Position numbers and translations under genes: made by a program
Shown here: in pieces, positions 23,952 through 31,417 of the stretch
Layout: the number at the start of each line of letters is the position of its first letter
How positions within the stretch are numbered: the stretch's first letter is position 1
NCBI GenBank assembly: GCA_026390795.1
Contig: JAPLFG010000003.1
Location: 868,001 to 932,000 of the forward strand
Source of the DNA: Ignavibacteriales bacterium
Lineage (GTDB): Bacteria > Bacteroidota > Ignavibacteria > Ignavibacteriales > Melioribacteraceae
Direction: 5' to 3'
Length of the DNA: 64,000 bases
Notes under the pieces: model-generated
Told to the model about the DNA's origin: nothing
The model's database searches: none
The model's input: only the letters and a program-made list of their open reading frames with translations

Positions 23952-24896
23952 TCAATGACCTAACCCGTGCAGCATTAAAATCGAGTGTTCCAGAATTTTT
24001 GTAATCTCGCTTAAATAATCCTCAACAGCTTTAACGCTCCCGGGAAGAGAAAAAATGAGAGTCTGATTTTTCACGCCGAATAATGATCTGCTCAAAATTG
24101 CCGAAGGCAGTTTATCAAAATACTTCAACCGAATCTGATCCATAATTCCCGGCACAAGTTTATCGACAAATTTTTCTACAACATCGGGCGTAATGTCGCG
24201 CGGTCCGATGCCGGTACCGCCGGTTGTAAAAATTATATCAATATTATCATCTATGGACTTTTGTAATTCGTCTCTCAATTTTTTTTCGTCATCGGGAATT
24301 AATGAATAGTAAAATTCCGTATGCCAGCGTTTATCTTGAAAATATTCTTCTAACAACTCTTTTATTTTAGGTCCGCTCTTATCTTCGTAATCGCCGGCAC
24401 TCGCTCTATCGCTGAGAGTAATAATTTTTATTTTCAACGGTCGCAGTCGATATTCAATCGGATCACCTTTATAAATTATTCCGCCCTTTACAACACGGGT
24501 GAATATTCCCGATTTCGGCATTACACATTTTCCGACTTCGACAAAAATCGCACAGCCGTCACCGTGACACATTTTCCCGATCTGAGTTAATTCCAATTCA
24601 ACTTCACCGATTTTGAACCGGTCCAGAATGCCGGTTTTTTTGAAATCAATTCCGCGGGTTGTAATATTCTCAGCAAATTCACCCGGCTGGAATTCTCTTT
24701 TATCAGCATCTAATAAGGAAAATTTTTCAATGTCTTCTTGTGCAAGCATGCTTACTTGTCGGTGCCATTTGCCTGAATGAGCATCTCCGACAATTCCTCT
24801 TTCATTAACTTCAACTTTTTCTCTTGGAGTTTTAATTGTACCTTTTTCTTCGGAGATGTTTAGAGAGACTACGTGTATATTTGTTGTGTCGTTCAT
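23952..24896 (-). CDS. MOSC domain fused to MogA/MoaB (molybdopterin adenylyltransferase)
   Basis: A 314-residue fusion. Residues about 1-150 are a MOSC domain (NERGIVGDAHSGKWHRQVSM, QPGEFAENITTRGI, and the Cys-bearing TQIGKMCHGDGCAIF), a fold used in Mo-cofactor sulfur or metal handling. Residues about 152-314 are a MogA/MoaB domain (IITLSDRASAGDYEDKSG, FTTGGTGIGPRDITPD, SLPGSVKAVEDYL), which adenylates molybdopterin before metal insertion by MoeA. It is last in the moe/moa operon. Fusion of the two is consistent with one-protein handling of the pterin; MOSC-MogA joins occur elsewhere, so this is not unique. Confidence 0.9.
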   Translation of the reverse strand: MNDTTNIHVVSLNISEEKGTIKTPREKVEVNERGIVGDAHSGKWHRQVSMLAQEDIEKFSLLDADKREFQPGEFAENITTRGIDFKKTGILDRFKIGEVELELTQIGKMCHGDGCAIFVEVGKCVMPKSGIFTRVVKGGIIYKGDPIEYRLRPLKIKIITLSDRASAGDYEDKSGPKIKELLEEYFQDKRWHTEFYYSLIPDDEKKLRDELQKSIDDNIDIIFTTGGTGIGPRDITPDVVEKFVDKLVPGIMDQIRLKYFDKLPSAILSRSLFGVKNQTLIFSLPGSVKAVEDYLSEITKILEHSILMLHGLGH

Positions 24897-24954
24897 ATTA
24901 ATCCTTTGTTATAATCGCCTTTCCCGCTTACGAGGGGATGACATTAAGAATTAC

Positions 24955-25413
24955 TTAAATCTCTTCGTCATTTTTTATTTTTTCAATCAATCTGATTTTT
25001 TCAATCTTCATCTTCTTATCAACCGCTTTGCACATATCATAAACTGTTAACAGTGCCGTAGAAACCGCAGTGAGTGCTTCCATCTCAATTCCGGTTTGAC
25101 CTACGCATTTTGCAAAACTTTTTACTCGTACACCCTTCTCAACTATTTCGCATTTCACATCGAGCTTTGTAATTTGCAATGGATGACATAGAGGAATCAG
25201 TTCTGATGTTTTTTTCCCTGCCTGTATTCCCGCAATTTCCGCAACGGTCAGCACATCTCCCTTCATCATTTTATTTTTTTTGATGAGCGTGATTGTTTCA
25301 GGCTGAAGACGAATAAAACCTTCCGCGCTTGCACTTCTGAATTGAATTTTCTTTGCTGTTATATCAACCATATCGGCGCGTCCTTTAGAATCAACATGGG
25401 ATAGTTTTTTCAT
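24955..25413 (-). CDS. moaC: Cyclic pyranopterin monophosphate synthase
   Basis: A 152-residue MoaC with the typical opening LSHVDSKGRADMVDI, LIPLCHPLQITKLDV with catalytic His, and GIEMEALTAVSTALLTVYDMCKAVDK. It turns the MoaA product into cyclic pyranopterin monophosphate, the first pterin intermediate of the Mo/W cofactor. Length is normal for the family. It begins directly after moaA (next base) and is therefore co-translated with it. Confidence 0.95.
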   Translation of the reverse strand: MKKLSHVDSKGRADMVDITAKKIQFRSASAEGFIRLQPETITLIKKNKMMKGDVLTVAEIAGIQAGKKTSELIPLCHPLQITKLDVKCEIVEKGVRVKSFAKCVGQTGIEMEALTAVSTALLTVYDMCKAVDKKMKIEKIRLIEKIKNDEEI

Positions 25414-26223
25414 TCATCCTCCGATATTATAAAACTTGTTGGAAGTGCTGCTGAGTCCGCATTCCGGTTTTTGTTCCAAAGCAAATTGAACGGCTTTAGA
25501 ATAGTCTGTTTTTCGAATGTTTACAGAGATGTCGCTGAACAAACATGGTTTTAAAAAGCCGTCGCTCGTTAAACGCAGACGGTTGCAGTTTACACAATCT
25601 CCACCGCTGCCGCCATGAACAATTCCAAATTCACCCTTCTCAATATCCATTTCATAAATGAATCTCGCAATTAAACCGTTTTCATCACAATATTTTTTTA
25701 CCGCCACCGCATCCGGCTCATCAATTGATTTTTTGATAACACAATTTATTTTGATTGGAGAAAGTCCCGCATTAATTGCGGCGGCAATTCCATCAAACAC
25801 ATTTTGAATATCGCCGCCTCTCGTAATCAATTTATATTTTTCCGGATTAATACTATCGAGACTGATATTCACCCTCATCAATCCAGCTTCTTTTAATTCA
25901 TGCGCACACTTTGGAAAAAGAATTGCGTTAGTGGTCATTGAAAGATCTTCAATTCCATTTATATCGGCGAGCATATTGATAAGATTTACTGTTCCTCTTC
26001 TTGCAAGCGGTTCCCCGCCAGTAATTCGGACTTTCGTAATTCCCATTTGCACTGCGACCTTGGTGAATTCAGTTATCTCTTCAAAAGAAAGAATTGAACC
26101 GTGATCAATCAATTTGATTCCTTCTTCAGGCATGCAGTAAACACATCGAAGATTGCAACGGTCGGTAACACTTATTCGCAAGTAATTTATTTTTCTGTTA
26201 AATCTGTCTAACATCAACAACAC
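25414..26223 (-). CDS. moaA: Compact GTP 3',8-cyclase
   Basis: A 269-residue radical SAM enzyme; usual length is 320-340. The first cluster motif is C-x3-C-x2-C in TDRCNLRCVYC, the second is C-x2-C-x13-C in CVNCNRLRLTSDGFLKPC, and the protein ends in the needed IGG. About 45 residues normally between the barrel and the second cluster (after RFIYEM) are missing, so it is a shortened but apparently complete enzyme. It starts the pterin pathway from GTP. The start overlaps the moeA end by 26 bp: GTG at 26223 follows AAGGAAGG closely, and the ATG at 26214 is an alternative. Confidence 0.9.
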   Translation of the reverse strand: MLLMLDRFNRKINYLRISVTDRCNLRCVYCMPEEGIKLIDHGSILSFEEITEFTKVAVQMGITKVRITGGEPLARRGTVNLINMLADINGIEDLSMTTNAILFPKCAHELKEAGLMRVNISLDSINPEKYKLITRGGDIQNVFDGIAAAINAGLSPIKINCVIKKSIDEPDAVAVKKYCDENGLIARFIYEMDIEKGEFGIVHGGSGGDCVNCNRLRLTSDGFLKPCLFSDISVNIRKTDYSKAVQFALEQKPECGLSSTSNKFYNIGG

Positions 26224-27373
26224 TGCCTTCCTTTAACTCATTGACTCCAACTGGTATAGAAGTAATTCCATCTGCAAACGCCAGAGCATTAATATGAGCC
26301 GAGCCATGATATTCAACTGGTTCTATTTTCCCTTCCGGATTTATTTTTACCGGAATCCATGCGAGGCGTTTATTTTTTTTCCGCTTTATCTCTTTTGCCA
26401 ATTGCATCTTGAATATTCTTGTATGATCATTCAAACCCATCATTCCGGCAAGAAATTCCTTAACAAAAATTTCGAAACAGACGAATGAAGAAACCGGATT
26501 GCCCGGCATTCCGAAAACAAATCTATTTCCATCTCTGCCGAATACCGTTGGCTTTCCCGGTTGAATTGAAACCTGATCGAAAAGAATTTTAAAACCATTT
26601 TTAACTAGAACAGCGGGAACCAAATCGAAATCTCCCATTGAAACTCCGCCGGTTATAATTATAAGATCGTTTTCATCTTTAGCTTTAATGATGGCTTTAC
26701 TTATCTCGTCTTCCGTATCGATTGCTATTCCATAATATTTTGGTTCGCAGCCGAACTGAAGGCATTGAGCCATAAGCTGATACGAGTTTGTATTTCTAAT
26801 CTGCGATTTTTTAGGAAATAAATACGGTTCAACAATTTCGTCTCCGGTTGCAATTATACCGATCTTCGGTTTTTTGCTGACCAATGGATTAACGTGCCCG
26901 CATAGTGCAAGCGATGCTATTTCTTTTGCTGTAATTCGCGTTCCTACTGAAACTAATTTCTGTCCGAGCAAAACATCTTCACCAATCACACAAATATTAT
27001 TAGAAGTTTTTTCGCTTTTAAATTTTATTTTATTTTCGGAAAGTTCTTCAACTTCTTCGATGATTATTACACAATCGGAGCCATCCGGCATCATTGCGCC
27101 CGTCATAATTTTTGCGCATTCATTTTTCCCGATCTTCTTTTGCGGTTGATATCCGGCCTGAATTATCTCAACCACATTAAGTTCATTATGAAGATCTGCT
27201 CTCCGGCACGCGTAACCATCCATTGCCGATTTATCGAAAGGCGGCATGTCAAGATCGGAAATGACGTCTTCACGCAAAATCCGGTTTATACTTTCTTTGA
27301 AATCAACTTTTTCTGTACCGAGCAGATATTTATTTTGTCTTATGATCTCTATTGCTTCTTCGAGCGGAATCAT
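26198..27373 (-). CDS. moeA: Molybdopterin molybdenumtransferase (metal insertion)
   Basis: A 391-residue MoeA with the family segments MPPFDKSAMDGYACR near residue 42, KIMTGAMMPDGSD, the MPT-binding ITGGVSMGDFD and FGMPGNPVSSFVCFEIFV, plus a C-terminal domain. It inserts Mo or W into adenylated molybdopterin. It shares a transcription unit with the transport and moa genes, and the aldehyde oxidoreductase nearby argues that tungsten is the metal of interest. The stop overlaps the moaA start. Confidence 0.95.
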   Translation of the reverse strand: MIPLEEAIEIIRQNKYLLGTEKVDFKESINRILREDVISDLDMPPFDKSAMDGYACRRADLHNELNVVEIIQAGYQPQKKIGKNECAKIMTGAMMPDGSDCVIIIEEVEELSENKIKFKSEKTSNNICVIGEDVLLGQKLVSVGTRITAKEIASLALCGHVNPLVSKKPKIGIIATGDEIVEPYLFPKKSQIRNTNSYQLMAQCLQFGCEPKYYGIAIDTEDEISKAIIKAKDENDLIIITGGVSMGDFDLVPAVLVKNGFKILFDQVSIQPGKPTVFGRDGNRFVFGMPGNPVSSFVCFEIFVKEFLAGMMGLNDHTRIFKMQLAKEIKRKKNKRLAWIPVKINPEGKIEPVEYHGSAHINALAFADGITSIPVGVNELKEGSVVDVRQI

Positions 27374-27388
27374 TATTCTTTCCTTGCC

Positions 27389-27416
27389 GTAGAGACGGGA
27401 TATATCCCGTCTCTAC
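27389..27416. repeat. Perfect 28-base palindrome, GAGACGGGA family
   Basis: GTAGAGACGGGATA followed by its exact reverse complement, between moeA and the secreted protein gene. It shares its arms with the palindrome at 6091-6112. It may attenuate read-through, but there is no T-run. Confidence 0.85.
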
Positions 27417-27421
27417 AAAAT

Positions 27422-28429
27422 TTATTTGATTATCAGAAACTCAATTTTCTCTACCGATTTCACATTCCGGTCAACAAAAAAATCTGGTGTTGCGAATAAA
27501 TTAAACTTTCCATCTTCAGAGGAACCGTTTTTTTCAATGAGAAGAAAATCATTCATATCGTTTCTGTTTATTATCTCACTAAGACTGTAAGTTACTCGGT
27601 AACCATCTTTAGCAGAAACACAGAGTATCGTGCTGATGCATTCATTCATATCAAATTTTACATTTTTTTGCAGAACCGATCCAAAAACGAATCCTTCAAC
27701 ATCATCTACTCCTTTCCATCCTCTTCCGTGTCCGTAACCAATGCCTCTGAATTTTCTTGTCTCAACTCCAATCACATCTGTAATTACAAAATTATTTTCT
27801 CCGTTTACAATTTTTATTTCAGGAGAAAAAGTTTCTTTCACTCTTTCTTTAGAATACTTTCCGACAAAAGATTTTACTGTAATCCTTACGGGATTAGCTA
27901 TGATTCTAAAATTAAAAGCATCGTAACCGCAGATTATTTGAGGAACTTCAGGTAAAGGCCATTTCATTTTCATTTTACCCGGATTAATGGCACTTACGCT
28001 TTTAGTTATTATCGCATTAAAATTATTCTTTGAATAAAATAATTCTCCCCAGCTGAATACTGTTTTTTCCCCTTTATCATTTTCAACAATAACATATAGA
28101 TCAACAGCGGGCTTGAATTCTTCTTCATTGGTTTTTTTAACTTTCTTTGTGTTTATTATATCAAAAAGAGAATATCCGCTTACAAAGTAGGAACCAATAA
28201 ATTTATTCTTATCAGTTCCGTAAGTAAGATCTTTCATCGGAAAGCAATGCAACGGAAGAGATGTTAAATCGACTGCACCCGGATTTTCAACTTCTCCATC
28301 GACAATAATTGATTTGATTGAAAATTCTTTTAGTTCAGAATCATCAAAAAAACTTGGTGTACTCTCACTCTTATCCTGGGCAATCATGGGAAAAGCAAAC
28401 AAAATCATTATTACAAAAATCTTTTTCAT
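27422..28429 (-). CDS. Secreted protein with two sulfite-oxidase-fold-like domains
   Basis: A 335-residue protein with a signal peptide (about 1-18, ending MIAQ). Two related halves follow: about 37-175 (VDGEVENPGAVDLTSLP, GYSLFDIINTKKVK, IVENDKGEKTVFSWGELF) and about 185-335 (GFVFGSVLQKNVKF, VSAKDGYRVTYSLSEIIN). The DGY...SL motif and the xDLL-like helix resemble the molybdopterin-binding fold of sulfite oxidase/YedY, but I see no Mo-ligating Cys in the usual position. It lies between the transporter and moeA in one operon, so a periplasmic role in pterin or oxyanion handling is inferred. No characterised equivalent is known to me. Confidence 0.65.
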   Translation of the reverse strand: MKKIFVIMILFAFPMIAQDKSESTPSFFDDSELKEFSIKSIIVDGEVENPGAVDLTSLPLHCFPMKDLTYGTDKNKFIGSYFVSGYSLFDIINTKKVKKTNEEEFKPAVDLYVIVENDKGEKTVFSWGELFYSKNNFNAIITKSVSAINPGKMKMKWPLPEVPQIICGYDAFNFRIIANPVRITVKSFVGKYSKERVKETFSPEIKIVNGENNFVITDVIGVETRKFRGIGYGHGRGWKGVDDVEGFVFGSVLQKNVKFDMNECISTILCVSAKDGYRVTYSLSEIINRNDMNDFLLIEKNGSSEDGKFNLFATPDFFVDRNVKSVEKIEFLIIK

Positions 28430-28452
28430 AATTCTCTCTGTTTATTTATTCA

Positions 28453-29499
28453 TTAGTTATAAATTTTACATGCGGATGCTTTAAAATTTATCCAGACTTC
28501 TTTACCTATTTTCAGTTCAAGCGAGTTCATTGCTTCCGATGAGATTAGCGAGATTAATTCGCAACCGATATCAATTGTGACTTCAATTCCAATTTTTGCA
28601 CGTGCAATATCGGTAATTTTACCTTTGAAATGATTACGCGCGCTTCCCCTCTCTACAGAATTGGAAATGTTAATTTCTTCCGGCTTGATAAGCAAGAACG
28701 CATCTCCATCGGCGGTATCGGTTAAAGAAAATATTTTAATTCCGTTTGTTAAAAATTCTTTTAAATCACTTTGCTCAATTGTTTTTAGATCTCCACGAAG
28801 AAAATTCTTTATTCCGATAAACTGAGCTACAAATTCCGATTTCGGATGTTTAAATATTTCTTCCGGTGATGCCACATGAACTATTTCCCCTTTTTCCATT
28901 ATACCGATTTTACTGGCAAGAGAAACGGCTTCTTCATAGTCGTGCGTTACATGAATAATAGTAATTCCATCCCGGTTTAATTTCCTCAACAATACACGCA
29001 ATTCATTTTTAGACTTTGGGTCGAGCGCAGATAAAGGTTCATCCAGAAGGAAAAGATCATTTCCTGAAGCTAGACTTCTTGCAAGCGCAACACGTTGATA
29101 TTCGCCGCCGGAAAGGGTTTCCGGAAAACGTTCAAGCTTATCATCTACACCGGTTTGTTCGGCAGAAGTTAGAACTTTTTCTTTAATATTTTTTTCTTTT
29201 CTGCTGCGGAGCGGATAAGCTATATTTTCAAAAACCGTTAGATGAGGGAATAGATCGGCGTCCTGATAAACAATACTTATGTTTCTCTTCTGAATTTTTT
29301 CAGCAGATATTTTTTGACCGCGTAAAAATATTTCACCGGAACTTATTTTTGTTAATCCAGCAATCGATTCAAGAAGCAGACTTTTCCCGACACCTGAAAT
29401 TCCAAGAATGACAAAGTAATCTCCTTTGTTAACTCTGAAATTGACATTCTTCAATTCAAAATTGCCGGCTTTTAATGATATGTTTTCAACAACGAGCAT
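28453..29499 (-). CDS. wtpC: Tungstate/molybdate ABC transporter, ATPase
   Basis: A 348-residue ATPase with Walker A GISGVGKS (33-40), signature LSGGEYQRVALARSLA, Walker B LFLLDEPLSALD and the switch His in IIHVTHDYEEA. A C-terminal TOBE/Mop-like domain (about 255-345) probably binds the oxyanion for feedback, as in ModC. Its start codon directly follows the permease stop. It powers uptake of tungstate or molybdate by the system encoded upstream. Confidence 0.9.
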   Translation of the reverse strand: MLVVENISLKAGNFELKNVNFRVNKGDYFVILGISGVGKSLLLESIAGLTKISSGEIFLRGQKISAEKIQKRNISIVYQDADLFPHLTVFENIAYPLRSRKEKNIKEKVLTSAEQTGVDDKLERFPETLSGGEYQRVALARSLASGNDLFLLDEPLSALDPKSKNELRVLLRKLNRDGITIIHVTHDYEEAVSLASKIGIMEKGEIVHVASPEEIFKHPKSEFVAQFIGIKNFLRGDLKTIEQSDLKEFLTNGIKIFSLTDTADGDAFLLIKPEEINISNSVERGSARNHFKGKITDIARAKIGIEVTIDIGCELISLISSEAMNSLELKIGKEVWINFKASACKIYN

Positions 29500-30285
29500 T
29501 TAATTTTTCTTCTTTATCAATCTGAGTGTAATAAAAATTAGTAAACAAACCGTAACGAATACAACCGCGACCGGGACGGAATATTTTAATCCATATGAAG
29601 TGAATCTTTCAAATATTAGAACCGGTGCGGTTTGAGGATTGTACGCAACTATTATTACCGCTCCAAACTCACTCATACCCCGTGCCCACATTAGAATAAA
29701 TCCGGATAAAACTGAACGCCATGCAAGTGGAAGAGAGATCGTAAAAAAAACTCTTATTGGTGAAGCGCCCAAGGTTAATGCGATTTTTTCGAGACGTTCC
29801 GGAACAGCTGCAAAACCGTCGCGTGCTGCATTAATCAAAAATGGAATGCTTACAAATGCCATTGCTAAAATTATTCCCGCTGGGTTACCGATAAATTTAA
29901 TTCCAAATAATTCCCCGGCTTTTCCAAGAAAACTATCTCTTGTTATAATTCCCAACACAGCAATACCAGCTGCCGAATGAGGAATGATTATCGGGAGATC
30001 AATTATTCCATTTACAATACCTTTAAGAGGAAAATTTTTTCTTGCAAGAAGATATGCCAGAGGAACGGCAAGAAATGAAAACAAAATTGTCCCGGCCATC
30101 GAAGTCCATAAACTCAACCAGATACTGTTTCGCACTTCTTCACTTCCAACAGCTTCATTCAGTGATCCAAGAGAAGTGTTTAGATACATACCCGCCAACG
30201 GGGCAATAATAAAAAGTAATAACACACCGCCGAGAAATGCAAAAACCAAATTAAGAAGCGATTTATTTTGAAAATATTTTTCCAT
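29500..30285 (-). CDS. wtpB: Tungstate/molybdate ABC transporter, permease
   Basis: A 261-residue inner-membrane protein with about six helices and the BPD permease loop near the C-terminal half (EKIALTLGASPIRVFFTISLPLAW), where the EAA motif docks on the ATPase. AVPLAYLLARKNFPLKGI and DLPIIIPHSAAGIA match ModB/WtpB permeases. It lies between the binding-protein and ATPase genes with a 5-bp gap and no gap respectively. Metal specificity follows from the binding protein. Confidence 0.92.
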   Translation of the reverse strand: MEKYFQNKSLLNLVFAFLGGVLLLFIIAPLAGMYLNTSLGSLNEAVGSEEVRNSIWLSLWTSMAGTILFSFLAVPLAYLLARKNFPLKGIVNGIIDLPIIIPHSAAGIAVLGIITRDSFLGKAGELFGIKFIGNPAGIILAMAFVSIPFLINAARDGFAAVPERLEKIALTLGASPIRVFFTISLPLAWRSVLSGFILMWARGMSEFGAVIIVAYNPQTAPVLIFERFTSYGLKYSVPVAVVFVTVCLLIFITLRLIKKKN

Positions 30286-30290
30286 TTAAA

Positions 30291-31247
30291 TTATTTTTTC
30301 TTCAAGGCATATTTTTTCAAATCGTCCGGCAATTTATTGTATGCGTCGCACACCGAGGGGATCACGGTCGGCTGTCCAAACTCTTGTATAACTTTCAGAC
30401 CTTTTTTCTTATCCATAAGGTAATGAATGAATTTTTTTGCCAGAGAATAGTTAGGCGAGTTTTTAGGAATTGTAACACCGTAAACCATTGATGAACCTTC
30501 TTGATAAATTTTTTCTCCAGGTTTCTTCCCGTTCAATTCTACAGAAACCTGTTTGTAATAATTTTCAAGTTCTGCTCTTTTCAAATTTATTTTATCGGGC
30601 AATATCAAAAATTTTAATCCATGCTGTTCCGCAACCGATCTGTAAAGAAAAATGTAATCAAGCTCTCCCTCTTCAAGAAGCGCGAGAAGGTCTACCTCCT
30701 TCGGACGTATGTATTCATGATCTTTTTTGATCAGCTTTTCTGCCAATCCCTTTTTGTTATAAAATATTTCTGCGAGTTTCATAGTTAATATAGTTCTATA
30801 GCCGCATGGATCGGCATTGGGATCAGCCCGTCCAACAGAAATATTTTTATCAAGTAGAATTTCGAACCAGTTTTTTTGATTAATCTCGTTAGCTCTGCGG
30901 GATTTATCAGTGAAAACAATTGCCATTTCATTTGTAGCAAATTTCAAGTTCCAATCTGCGTATTGTGGAATTAACAACTGATCGATCACCATATAATCTG
31001 CCGAAGCAAAAATATCGCACGGTTTCTTCAATTCGGAAATTTTTCTGGCGCATTCACGGCTTCCGGCAATTTCTTTTAGTACTTCAATGCCGGGATTCTC
31101 CTTCTTGAATCCGTTAATAATTTTTTCGAAAGGAACAGTTAAACTTCCCGCATGGAAAATTATTAACTGGTTTTGATTTTGAGCATTTACAGATCCGTAA
31201 ATCAATAAAAATAGAAAAAATGCTTTTTTTAGAGAAAAAACATTCAT
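30291..31247 (-). CDS. wtpA: Tungstate/molybdate-binding protein (WtpA type)
   Basis: A 318-residue periplasmic binding protein. The Met at 31247 is used because it begins a clear signal peptide (VFSLKKAFFLFLLIYGSVNAQ) and follows AAAGGT; a longer frame from 31325 lacks such a signal. IIFHAGSLTVPFEKIINGF, SADYMVIDQLLIPQYADW and VGRADPNADPCGYRTILTM are characteristic of the archaeal-type WtpA family, which in Pyrococcus binds tungstate very tightly. That makes tungstate the likely substrate, especially with a tungsten-type aldehyde oxidoreductase divergently encoded 170 bp away. Confidence 0.9.
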   Translation of the reverse strand: MNVFSLKKAFFLFLLIYGSVNAQNQNQLIIFHAGSLTVPFEKIINGFKKENPGIEVLKEIAGSRECARKISELKKPCDIFASADYMVIDQLLIPQYADWNLKFATNEMAIVFTDKSRRANEINQKNWFEILLDKNISVGRADPNADPCGYRTILTMKLAEIFYNKKGLAEKLIKKDHEYIRPKEVDLLALLEEGELDYIFLYRSVAEQHGLKFLILPDKINLKRAELENYYKQVSVELNGKKPGEKIYQEGSSMVYGVTIPKNSPNYSLAKKFIHYLMDKKKGLKVIQEFGQPTVIPSVCDAYNKLPDDLKKYALKKK

Positions 31248-31417
31248 TTGATCAAATACCTTTATTTTTGGCGAGCAAAGTCTAACAATTAATATTCTTT
31301 CATACAACTTTCCAAAATCGTTCATCTAAAGTGCGTTGGGTTTCAAGTGCCCCTTTCTTATATTTCAAAAGACTTTTTTAGCTTTTTATAAAAAATAAAA
31401 GATTTGGAGAATTCCTA

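Noticed and set aside
31326-31417. Molybdenum-cofactor riboswitch upstream of the aldehyde oxidoreductase
   Set aside because: Too short and AT-rich, with no recognisable conserved stem pattern.
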